DNA from: Owenia fusiformis
Lineage: Eukaryota; Annelida; Polychaeta; Sabellida; Oweniidae
DNA length: 64,000 nt
Direction of reading: 5' to 3'
Assembly (NCBI GenBank): GCA_903813345.2
Contig: CAIIXF020000008.1
Span: forward strand, 7,142,366 to 7,206,365
Position numbers and translations under genes: made by a program
Part shown: one piece after another, positions 22,439 through 34,900 of the stretch
Layout of the letters: every line of letters begins with the position of its first letter
Position numbering within the stretch: position 1 is the first letter of the stretch
Notes under the pieces: model-generated
The model's input: only the letters and a program-made list of their open reading frames with translations
Databases searched by the model: none
Told to the model about the DNA's origin: nothing

Positions 22439-24036
22439 TTACACACCATGTACAAGTTTGATGCGTTTGTATACAGCTTTTTGTAATGTTGCCCTATGTT
22501 TGTTAAATGATGGAGTTTGTACAAAGTGTGACAGATGAGTAGCACTTATAACACCCGATGAAAGCTCATTGAATCTTGGATTAGAAAGATGCGGGATAAA
22601 ATGATTTGCAGCTAATGCCAAGACCTTACTGGGTTTCACAATCATAGATTGTGCATTGTTTGTAGGGAATGTTTTGTCAGTTGAATCAGGGGAATCCTTT
22701 GTGATTCTATATCCTCCATTCTCTTTGATTTTACTCGCGAAGTCATCAGATCTAACCATTTGTTTGAAATTTGAAAAATGTCCGTTCATTGTGATCCATT
22801 TGTTAATAGATGTCACTAGGATGGACTTATACTTAAGCATATTTTTGTAGATGCAGTCGTTCATAGCGGCTTCGTCGCTGACTATTCTCTCAAGCTTTGA
22901 TTCAACAGTTTTCCACTCTGATTTAAACAAATATTTCAACTTTTCATTTGAGTATCCCTTTAACGCTTTCGTGTTCTTTTCCGTGATGTTACTGGTATAT
23001 AAATGGATACCATCAGCTCCTAGAAGTTTCATGTATTCGACCCACATGATAAAATTCTGGGCGTCGACATCAGTTCTCCAATAGTTACTCTCGTTAATGG
23101 GCCTCACGCACACTCCTACGTCATAAGGAGGGGGCACCACGCCTTGGAATCCAAAATGGTGAAGCTTCATTAACGTGTGACTGTATCCACATGCCCTGGT
23201 TGCCATGGTTACGTCCGTTGGATTGTCTTCCTGCCTTATTGGGCAGGATATCAAGTGAACGTCCATCAATGACTTTCTCTCATTATCTGAAAACAAAGAA
23301 ATAATTATCATCATCTGGGATTTAAGTTTTATTTTTTACCAAATTTCGAATGGATTAATCAAAATTAGTAAAAACTGAATTATTTGATCATTTGACCAAG
23401 AAAGTAATCCACGAACGTTCAATGTAACTTACTGCTGAGATAATCAGAATGATTCCCGGATATCAGAGTAACAGCATTGACTGGAACATTACATTTGTTC
23501 ACCGGTCCTGATTTACAATCGTACTGACAGTAGAGGCGCTTCCCCGGGCCTGGTTTCAGCCCGACCCCCAAGATTCGTACCACCTTTGCATCAAACAGAC
23601 GATCATCCACAAATGCAGAAATGGCATGGACGTTCGTATCACCTAATGTTTGATATGGTTGGATATGTCTGAGCGTCATTTTTCCAGTGTCGTGTATATC
23701 AAATGATTTCCCGTCACAGATGGTCACATTTGAGCTGTCGGGTTGTATCACTGACTTGTAGATGACCGATTTCGCGTATAGAGAATACGGTACATTGAGA
23801 TTCTTTTTCCAAAAATAAAGAATGTCGCCAAGTTCAGCTTCCTTTGTTGTCCCCGTTTGTAATTCATGTACGAGAATCATCTGAATCATCGCTGTCATGG
23901 CGAATATGAAAAATCCTTGAAAGTTCCAAAGATGTTTGGAGGATTTCCTCAATGCGTTCAAATACTGTAGTATCCACTTCATCTTTGATAGAAAATTTGA
24001 TAGTGTCCGTTTTGTCTTGTCCACTCTCAATAACAT
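22439..24036 (-). CDS. GT92 (DUF23) family glycosyltransferase-like protein
   Basis: Two exons, 24036-23433 and 23286-22439, join in phase to 483 residues. Residues about 41-56 (GFFIFAMTAMIQMILV) form a signal anchor after a basic stretch, so it is a type II Golgi-type membrane protein. The catalytic region shows the GT92 signature: VCVRPI, then FIMWVEYMKLLGADGIHLY, then MNDCIYKNMLKYKSILVT, in family order. GT92 enzymes such as nematode GALT-1 add galactose to fucose on N-glycans. Where typical members have an acidic D-x-D-E stretch after the CIYRN.. helix, this protein has SINKWI, so catalysis is in doubt. Several cysteines and NxS/T sites are present. The start was chosen as the first Met of the open frame; an extra 5' exon is possible. 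Confidence 0.8.
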
Positions 24037-24308
24037 GTTTTGAAATGAGGTGTTTTAGATGGCATTCGCTCTTAGACTAACTATATTCTAAAACCAGTTC
24101 GTCAATTACTTTTAACAACACATACATTAATGACCCTTATTACGTTAATTAAAATTTACTGTTGGCAACGTTTTATTGAATTATGATCATACGAGTCAAA
24201 TAAATGAAAAATTCGCTTCAGGCAGTCGCACTGACTACATGGGCATTTTGATCTAGATAAACTATACTGTACCATCTGGTAGCAAATGGTATTGGCCTGG
24301 GAAGCTTA

Positions 24309-24510
24309 TCAGACGCATAGATATGATAGTGCTTGTTTAATCAAATTGGGATATGCCATCAAAATACTATAAGCATTACTTTTGACCTGTGATCTCGCGA
24401 TCTCGAAACAATCGGCATCGGTAAAACACAGATCTCTTACGATCCTTGCATAACCATTTGGACACGCATTTTGATTTTCATTGTATATATTTTTGTAGAT
24501 ATGTTTTGCA
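24309..24510 (-). CDS. Possible cysteine-containing exon, unidentified
   Basis: A minus-strand frame reads ACPNGYARIVRDLCFTDADC with evenly placed cysteines, bounded by a possible acceptor (CCAG before 24510) and a possible donor (CAG/GTCAAA near 24397). It resembles a small secreted cysteine-rich module but no family is recognised. It may be chance. Confidence 0.22.
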
Positions 24511-24518
24511 ACTGGCAA

Positions 24519-25950
24519 TATGTTTCTAATTCATTTATTTATACTCTTGGCAAATTCAATCGATCAAACATGGGCCAAATATTAAAATCGGATTTATCAA
24601 ACCTTTGTTGTTAATACGATTATCTCTCAGCAGAACGGGCAGAAATCCTAAGACTAAACAAATTATATAAGACTACAGTTGCCAGTGTTCAATTTCACCA
24701 AAATGCATGTATATAAATGAAAGTTGCCTGAAATCATATTACCCACACTGAAAGTATGATTAGCAAATATATGCCATTGAGCTTAGTACTAAACATTTAC
24801 TCTCAGACCTTTTACTAAGATCATTGTGCTGGATATTTACCTTATCCCAACATCCATTCAAACAGACCGAGATTATTGAACGACGTTCGCTCTGTTAAAT
24901 AACCCCGAAGACCGATAAGTTCATAACTTGTTGTCAACAACGAATAGTACAGCACATATAAAAGATGGCGGAATTGAAACGCTACTTTAATAGATAAATA
25001 CCTAAAAAAGGACAATATACTCATGTTATATTAATAAAGTGCTTTAGTATGGCTGATAAGAAGTGTTGGTTGGATACAAGGAATACTATATTATTAAACA
25101 ATTCCCAGTAGCTGTGTAGTCCAATTAGTTGATATGGATATCTGACTTGAAATAAATACTTAATGATACCAAGGAATCTTTTTTAACACGATAACTACAA
25201 ATTAAGACTGGTTCGAGATAAGACTGGGATTACTCAGAAACTGTTGGTAAGATTGCTAGATATAGTCACACCATCAAGAAAATAATATATATATGTGACA
25301 ACAATATCTCAAAGGACAAACCATACCGTAAATCAAAGTTAGACCAAGGTGTAGTTTACACTTATGAGACAACAGTTGAATGTAAATCTTTAAGAGAGGT
25401 AAGATGTAGTGAGGCATCCAACCAAACAATCACCTCACTTACTGAAACTTTCTGGAATAACGGACCCTAATGAAGGATACCCTCGGGTTAGAGGCAAGAT
25501 ATTACTTTTTAAGAAACAAAATCAATGGAAAAGTTATAGAAGGAGTGAACCAATCCTAATTTCGAGACGACAACGGGTTAGAATCGCTCTTGAGGCGATC
25601 GACGATAAACCACCCAAGTATTTTATACGTGAACATTTCAGAATACATTGTTTTGTGTGTACATTTCCATATAAAGCTTATAGAGAAAAGGCAAACAGAT
25701 AAAATTGCAGATTGACATAGCAACATCGACACTGAACAAGCACAGCGGGGCAACATCTTCATTGGTTGGTGCGAGAAAAGGGACGACCCCGGGAGACGAC
25801 CAAAAAAGGTATCTGAGACCCTCAGCAAAATCGTTAGAAAAACGACCAAATAGTGGTTCAGTTGATGAGTCGTATGGCAGGGTGTATCTAAAGGCCGGAG
25901 ACAAACTGGATAAAGACACTACAACCCCAGATTGACACAAAAGTACTAAA
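24519..25950. other. Head-to-head spacer, GT92 gene / LRRC74-like gene
   Basis: Two open frames (25409-25702 and 25705-25935) with non-ATG starts show no recognised domain. A donor-like AGAGAG/GTAAGATG at 25397 and an acceptor-like TTGCAG at 25710 could mark 5' leader exons of the LRRC74-like gene. Unlike the two other divergent spacers here, no inverted arms were found. Confidence 0.35.
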
Positions 25951-25951
25951 C

Positions 25952-28900
25952 ATGGATACAGAGGTATTGCAGCCTTTTTATTAGTACTCGTATACTAGTA
26001 ATAGACTTATGTTTTTATAAAAACCAGTTTGTTAATAATACTTCACAGCCTGGAATCAATAAAATCCCATCATCTCTGTAACTAATAGAATGAGTTATGC
26101 TGACATTGCTTCCTATCCTACCCATGTGAAAATAAAATAATAACAATGACTTCATATATTAAAACAGAGTTTAATGCAATGGGATCGAAAGGGAATAAAA
26201 TGAAAGACGGCAATACTTAAATTTGGGTTTAGAAATGCCAAAAAATGTTCAATTTAATTCCAAAAAGCGTGAAAACATTTATGACAGGTAAAATCTCAGA
26301 AGGGCATTTCCTTAAATGTCATAATGTTAATGGAGTTTTTACCTTATAAATGATCTAATTAAGACTTATGTTGTTGCCATATAAACGTTATAAGTAGCTA
26401 GTAAATTAAATGTCATCTCGGTCATATTTTTTATCACGGTTCATAATAAGAAAGCACAAAGGGCAATACATGGAATTCATTTTGGAGCTGCCAGAAAAAG
26501 TCCTCATACTTCCTTCATTGACATTAGAATGAACGTGATTATCTGAGCTAAATTCTAATCTATTACATATAATCTCAATGCCTATTGTACAAGGCTCGTA
26601 CTTATCTACTCGAATACAAAGCTAAATAAACATGATATCTTTTCAAGCAATACAAGTCGTCAAAATAAACAAATCTGAAGTTCTATTTAACATTAAACGG
26701 TACACTTTTAATACACGTAGATCACGTCGATTGTGAATTAAGGTATAGGTCATTATATTTTACCATTGCCAAATGTATGGGCTTCAATCTATTCCAGTTA
26801 TTTTCGGAGACATTATGTGGCTTAAACTAAGAGGTAACAGTAAAGGTATGCATTATGCGTCTATTACATTTACTTGTTAAGGTAGGACATAACAGGTAAT
26901 CAATTATCTTTTAGATACCAAGTGCATATACACATATGCTTATACTCATATTATTGCAATCGCTTATTTTGTAGGGAACCATAACACATTAGTACATAAA
27001 GTCTATCATTCCAGCTCATATACTAATATTTAGAAATAGGTTCAATGCTTGCCTTTAGTTTTAGCTATAAGCTTACGATATTTCACCAAATCATCACACT
27101 TATGCCAAGCTTCACATATGGAGTTGGGGAACAGTTTATAAAATTACAAAATATTAAAAAATCAAGCAAAGATACCGTAAGTCAACGTTGTAATCAAGGA
27201 AAATGATAATACATATAAAAATTAAACAATACAAACTCCTACTCTACAACAACTAAATTAACACAGACCCAACTGTTCTTCACAATTTACTGACCTGGAC
27301 GTTATTACTGCTTACTTATTTGCGATATTATGTTCGATTTTTGGTTGAAATGGCATATGTGATAAAAAGAGGCTCAAACATAATAACGTACCTCCCACCG
27401 TTTCTATTTTTGTTTCATGTTAAAGAACGATTGATTCATCCCCCGAGATGTTTACTCAAACATGTTGCATGTTCTCTATGAACATTGCCGATGTTATTTA
27501 ATTGATTATGAGCAATACAATTTGGTCCTCCTTCTCCAATTGAAATCTGGGATAGAAATTGTTAGAACAAGGTCTCTATATTGTATTATTTTTGAGTTCC
27601 AACCCAATTTTCACCATTCCGACTCAAGAAACCAGTACGTGTTTTGTTTTGGGAAAGCTACAAAAATCACCATAGCATACATTATAGTATATCCCTACCC
27701 CCTCGTGCTTTCTATCCTAAGTTTCAAGTGTGACATGTTATTACGGTCTACAACTCTTTTTGTGGACGGTGGTCGGAGTTCGACGTTTGTAACAAATGGC
27801 AGGTGGTGACATTTTGCATGTTAATGTCTTGTCATCCATATTCATTTTGGTTTTGTTTGATGTTTATTGTCTTTCCTATGTCTTGTAATATGTGTACAAG
27901 GTTAAGATGTACATTTCGTGATCCTAGATATCTTGTGCGGATCAATTGATTTCCTTATCAAGGCTTATACTAAATAATCCAGCAATAATTAGATTCCCTA
28001 TCTAGTTTCACGTTTTATTTAACTATTCCTGATTAATTTCACTTGAGTTGCATTGTTATAGTGTAACGACTGGGGAGCATATTCTTGGAATATCCTGTAA
28101 GGAATAGTTCGGGAAAATAGGAACCTTATAGACCTTGCATTCGAGATAGTTGTCTAACTGCACTAAAAACGTCAAAACAATTCAGTTTTGGATTTAAAGT
28201 TTCACCGATAATTTTTTGCTTTAGATCTACTATGCTTTATGATAATTAAATTCACTTAATTATGTTTTAAATGCTACGTTTACCATAATGAAGACAATCT
28301 ATCATCCATCTTTAACGATCTTAACAATTTGTTGATATTGTTTCGATGCATTTTAGGATACAGTAGATGATAAGCCAACAGAGGTCTTCACAATAAGAGG
28401 GCCTAGTTACAAACAATATAATCCCAAGGGAGTAGATATAGACGATAAAGTTGATGAAAATGACAACATGGAGTCTGAATCTGCATCGATTCAAGTTATG
28501 AGTGAAAGTTCAGAAAATATAAACGATTCACAAAATGAAAGTCATAAATTTAGCGGTATAGATGATCGGTTTGGTCAGGGAAATCAAAATGACAATGACC
28601 CAGATCAAGAAAACCGTGATAATTCAAGATTGTCCGGGTCAAGGTCACAATCCAGATTTCTCCCATCACAACAAGGACGCGCTTTACTACTACGAACTCC
28701 AGCTGAGTCCAGACAACAGGAACATCCACCGACACATGGTAACGAAGGTAATGAGGAACCAAATGTACTTATTACAGAGTTAAGAGGAAATGAAAGGGAT
28801 TCTTGGGAAATAGAATCGGATGAAGCAGACGACAAGCCTCGATCTCATTCAGTACTTGATTCAGCAAGTGAAAGTGATGATGAAGATTACGACACTGACT

Positions 28901-31900
28901 TGGAAATAGAAGGTAAAATGAAAATTTTATAAATGAAATACTAAAAGAGTAGTGCAAATATTTTTAATCATGCATCAAATCTTCTGTGACCTACCCCCAC
29001 CCAACAAACAATATTGGGGTGAGTGTTAAAACTTGATGCAATATAGGCTACTCCTTTTTACAACGTGTTAAAATTGTCACAATTCCACAAGCTATATAGT
29101 CACAGGCCGGTATCGAAAGATTTGTCCGCTGTGACGGAGCATGCTATTTTTCATAAAAACACTAAGAATGTTTCACGATTTATTTTTTAACTCGTATGTT
29201 TCGTTATATCAAAGAAAATAACCTACTCCATGCAATGGATATATCATTTGAGTGTAACCTTCACTTCTATTTGAAGTCCAATAACGCTAGGAGTAAAATC
29301 TATTGAAAACGGCGCCAGAGTATCAAACTCTAAAATGTACCATTTCTTTTTTAACTTTTTAATGGCATGATATAGTGACACGATACTATTGCCATAATGT
29401 TTTCAGCATAACTCTGAATGTAATTAATGAGATATTAATGCATTGGGTCTTTTTAATTTTTTTATAAAAAATAATATTTATATTTTTTGTCCGCTGTGAC
29501 GGAGCATTTTCACAGTTCACATTTGCAACTGCTCCGTCACAGCGGACAAAAAAATTAAACATTATTTTTTATAAAAGAATCAAAAAGACCAAATACATCA
29601 ACATCTCATTTATACCTTCATAATAATGCTGAAACCATGTGTAAATATTATCGTGTCACTATATCGTGCCATTAGAAAGTTAAACAAGAAATAGTACATT
29701 TTGATGTATGATACTCCGGCGCCATTTTCAATAGCTTTTCTTCCCAGCGTAATTGGACTTCAAACAGAAGTGAAAGTTACCCGCAAATGATATATCCATT
29801 GCATGGAGTAAGTAATTTTGTATGGTATAACGAAACATATGAGTTAAAAAATTAATCGTGAAGTATTCATAGTGTTTTTATAAAAAAAATAGCATGCTCC
29901 GTCACAGCGGACAAATATTTCGATACCAGCCTGTGATAGTATTCTAACTGAAATACATTGTGGTAACCATAATACTTCTAAAGAACAATTTTGAAAAAAT
30001 AATCATGATGTTGATTTCTTGTTAGGAAATGTTGGAATACGACTTATAGGTCCCAATGGTGTCTACTCAGGTGACAACTCAATACAGAATGTATATTTAG
30101 TAGTTATGTTAAGCTATAAAGAATCGGCTCTCATTAATTCCACGTTTTTTGTTAAAAAATGTGGTCGATGAGTAAACAAACATGCATGGAATAATGAGAG
30201 TAGAATCTCACGTTTAACTGTTTTATATGTATGTTATATCGCATGCCTTCGGGGATTAGTAGAAATGGCTTAGAAATAGCAGCTATTAATTGATTTATGA
30301 CAATAGATCAATTAAATAAATTACCAACTGCTCAACTTGGATGTATAGGCCAAGGATTATAAGAGGTTATTTATGTAATCAATTATTAACATTAATTTAT
30401 ATATAATATAACTACTTTTCAATCTTCATAATTATTAGATGTTTTATAGATATGGTTTCATTCTAAAAATATGATTTATTTTTTATTCATCATTTTCATT
30501 TTGGTTTATACTGGTGAAAACGTCAATAGTTCAATGAACAAATAACGGTAAAGATAGGGTTTGCCATGAAAAGTTCTTTATCCTATGCCAAGTAGAGTTT
30601 TAGGGAGATAAGTTGATAAGATATATCCCGTATCCTGATTTTGAGGTTTCCATATCCAGAACCTCCATATCTCCCGCCATATCTCCCGCTTCGGTGCATA
30701 TCTTCCCGCTTCTGGTGCACATCTTCCCGCTTCCGGTAATGCAATAAAATGACTTTGCATATGAATGATTTGTTTATTTTTACACATTGTACTGTTGAAA
30801 TGACCATATGCCCCTGAAAACTCTACTTGGTATAGGATAAAGCAGTTATGTACGGTCGGTTTGGATATGGGGTTCATCCCTCGTGAGATATGCACATCTA
30901 CCTTCGTTCCCTACGGTCCCTCAGGTAGATATGCATATCTCCCTCTGGATGAACCCCATATCCAAAACCTTCCAGTACATAAACCTTATTTATCTGGCAA
31001 AATTAATATTTTTAAGTAATTAAAATGCGCCTTTGTACGCTGTACCACTACTTTAGAGAAACTATGAGCTATTAATTGCATCGTTAGAATTAAAAGTGAC
31101 GTGAAAATAAACTGACCATAATGATTGAGATTCCGCTTAACCAGACATTGGACTATTGACGTCTTCCCTTATATAAAGTTATACATATGATCTTAATTAC
31201 TGAAGCTAACATATTAATCCATTTAGTTTATTTCGTCCTGGTAGATAATGACGTAAGGGTAACGATCAAAGATGAAAGCACTTGCTTGGAGATTCAGAGT
31301 CAATGCCAACACATATACAGTAGAACCTGTATATCTGAACACCTGGCTAATCCGAACACCTTCCAATTTGAACACTTTTGGCTGGTCCCATGGGTGTTCG
31401 GATTGACAGGTTTTACTGTATTAAACCCACTTTATAAGTCAATATTGTAAATTCTTCATATAATGCACTTACGCTAATAATATTTGTATCATCAATTATT
31501 CAGTGAATATATAGAATAATATTGTGAAGTATATCACAATCACTTGATTCAGTGTCTGTAAACAATGTACACGTACCTTCCCAAGTGAGCTTAATTCTAC
31601 CCACCGCCTCTCAAGTGAATACTAGCACAATCAGTACGTCTCCGAGTGTGCGATATTCGGGGCTTTATTAATAAATTGAATCATTGATTCTTTATAGAAG
31701 ACGAGACATCCGGCCATGACCCGACAGGCAGATCCACCTATGGGAAGATGTGTGAAAAACTAGGTGTGATCCCCGCTTCATATTTCGTCCGCCATTGTAT
31801 GGATTCCGAGCTGTCTATGCGATACCATGGCCTTGGACCGCTGGGTACTAGGGCCATAGCTCGGGTTCTTAGGGTAGGCCAACCACCAACGTTTTTATTA

Positions 31901-34900
31901 CATGGTATTAGATACTTGTAACAGATGTGCGATTACATTCCAGGCCATATCCAGATATCTTATCAAAAGCCTGGGCAGTATTCACTAAAATGTCAGAATT
32001 GGTTCAAAATGGCTTGGAAATGCCCAAAAGAAAATATTTTAAATTACTCTCTGTCTAAAATTATAGTTCAACCAAATAGAGAGGAATTTGTGTTGCTGTG
32101 AGAGATCACAAAGTGAACAAACACAGAATCTGGTAAACCATCAAAGATGCAAAAAATATAAAACTATAACTACACTGTCACGTCCAAATGAGAAATAGAC
32201 AAAATACGAAAGTGTATCTAGTAGAATATGTGATTACATATTGTAGGACAATGTTTCTTTGGAGAAACTGGACCTCTCGGGTAATTGGATGGAGGGCGAT
32301 GGTGGTAAAGCTATGGCGAGAGCACTGGAGGATAATGACTACATCCTGGACCTGGTAAGATTAGAACTTGTCAACTCAGTATGATAAATTGTGCTTATTG
32401 TTGTCTGAGATCATCCACTGTGTTCCTCACTTTTTCTCGATGATGTTTGGAGGCTTGCGTTCGGAGGATGTACTATTACCCAAATTACAATTTGAATTAG
32501 ATCAATCAGAAATGGAACAACCAAATACAGTAAAACCTGTCTCTCGTGGACATCTTTCCCAAAGCAAAAAAATGTTTTACATAGGTTTTACTATATGAAT
32601 AAACTTACTCATATAGAATGTCCTTATACCCTTTCAGACATTAGCAGATAACAGATTGGGGTCTCGAGGCGCCCAACATTTCTCAAGGATTCTCTCAAAC
32701 AATGCCGCAGTACGGAAGATCAATCTGTCAGGTATATACACTGCAGGGAGTTTAAGCTTACAATGCTTTCACAACCTAAACGCGAACGGAAAATATTTAA
32801 GCGATGCATTTGTATGGGCGATTGGTCATACGTATAGGTTGACGTTTCGATTTTTATGCAAGCTTCAACTCTCTATCGTTATATATAGGCGTTGAATAAG
32901 TACTTTAATGCTAGCTGTACACGAAACAATGCATTTTCATGTTGGATCAGTATCGTCCGTGATAACATGTATTACAATATGAATGGTTTGTGTTTTTACT
33001 GATCACTTTCTAAAATATCTCATTGTGATTTTCTTTTAAAAGTTTACCATTAACGGAATTAAAATTTTATTCTAGGGAATAACTTTGATGAGGATGATGG
33101 TCCTTGCTTTGCAGAGGCGATTGAGGTAATATACAAAAAATAACAATTTATCAATGTTATACATATATTTAAATTATAGCGAATATGTAATTACAATTTT
33201 TATAGTTGAATGAACATGAGAACTCAGCCTTTTTGTTATGTCACCACCAAAATTGGTTACATATTGTTATAGTCTCCAACTTTTTTGTGGATGGTGTTCG
33301 GCGGTTGTTGTTCAGCGTTTGTAACAGCTTTTGGCGGTCGGCGTATGTAACATATGGCAGGTGGTGACATTTTGTATGTTAATGCCTTTTTTCTAGCTGC
33401 TTGAGTCCGCTTTAGAATTGATTTTACTCAAACAAACCTTTATTCCTACAGGAGAACAGAAACCTTCAAGAGTTGGTTCTCAGCCACAATGGTTTTGGAT
33501 TGAAGGCTGGGCAACTTATTGGACCTGCTATTGGTAAGTGTATGCTACAATATGTATATAACACCGTGTCGAGTTTGCCGAAAATATCAAAATTAGATGA
33601 AATCAGTGCAGTGAAGCAAGGCCAACAAAATATGGAACCATTTGATTTATCAACAGTTACCATCTATGCATTCCCTTTACTTCTAGCAATATAGCCAATA
33701 TTACTTTTTGCGCTTTGGATTGACGGAAAGCATCGTGTACACCATTGTATGCGAAATTACTGCCCCTAAACACAACGAATCACAAAATGAATAAATGTTC
33801 CGGTGTTCTGATGAATGAAACAGATTTAAAACTCGATCAGGTATTTAGGATTCGAAAATTCAACATTTTATTTCTTTCTTAGGTGCTAATGAGACGCTAG
33901 AGAGCATTGACCTGAGTTGGAATCACATAAGGCTGAAGGGAGCGGTCGCTGTTGCCAAAGGTGTCAAGGTGAGTAGTGAAGAGATTTTTACGTTTAGTAT
34001 TAAGGAAGCACAAAGGGCAAGATCAAAATGAGAACGCGCAGGTATTGTACATTCAGCACCGTGATATAGAGAATAGTCGTTGTTGGTCAGTAACAAACAG
34101 TTAAACTCGGAGTTACCCAATCATATATTTTCAATTTTCAGGAAAACGTGAGACTAAAGACGTGTAACCTGTCCTGGAATGGGCTCGCTAGGGAAGGGGG
34201 GTTTGCTATAGCTGATGCCATTTTAGCCAACAATGTTCTGTTGGAGTTAGATATAAGCGGAAATAGACTCGATGCAGACTGCGCTTTGAAAATTGCCAAG
34301 GCTTTATCAGGGAATGACTCCCTCAGAACTCTAAAGGTAAACAGACTGGGGATTATTTTAAAAGGGTCGTTGTATTAATACACTACGTTGTATAATACAC
34401 TACATGCAATTTATTGGTTCTAAAAATGAGTCTCAAACACAACTCCATCTCTTTATACAGTTTATTAATATAATGTAGGATCCTCTGGTATTATATACAT
34501 CATTTTTGGTGATAATAATTATCAGTTTTGCCTACTTTTCAGATGGGCAATAATCCTATCACAACAACTGGTGCAATAGCGTTGGCAAAAGCCATCAATG
34601 GGAACGATAGCAGTGTTCTTGTCTTCCTTGATCTCTCGGTTAGTACAGAATAATGTGGTCAGAATAATCATGAAGACCTTTCTCACCTAAACTAGAACAG
34701 AGCATTCCTTGTAAAGCCAGAAGAGGGACTAACACCTGGTGATCAAAATTTCTTTTCATTGTGCTTGAAAGAGACTAGTACATACTTGTATAACTCGATA
34801 ATTCATAACCATGATTGCTTTCAGGACATTCCAGTAGAGTATGAATTTCTACAAATCGTCAAAGATATTACCTCAAAACGCCAATTTAGAGTATTACACG

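Noticed and set aside
25409-25935. A separate small gene upstream of LRRC74-like A
   Set aside because: Both frames lack an ATG start and family similarity; they overlap open frames on the other strand and may be leader exon or chance.
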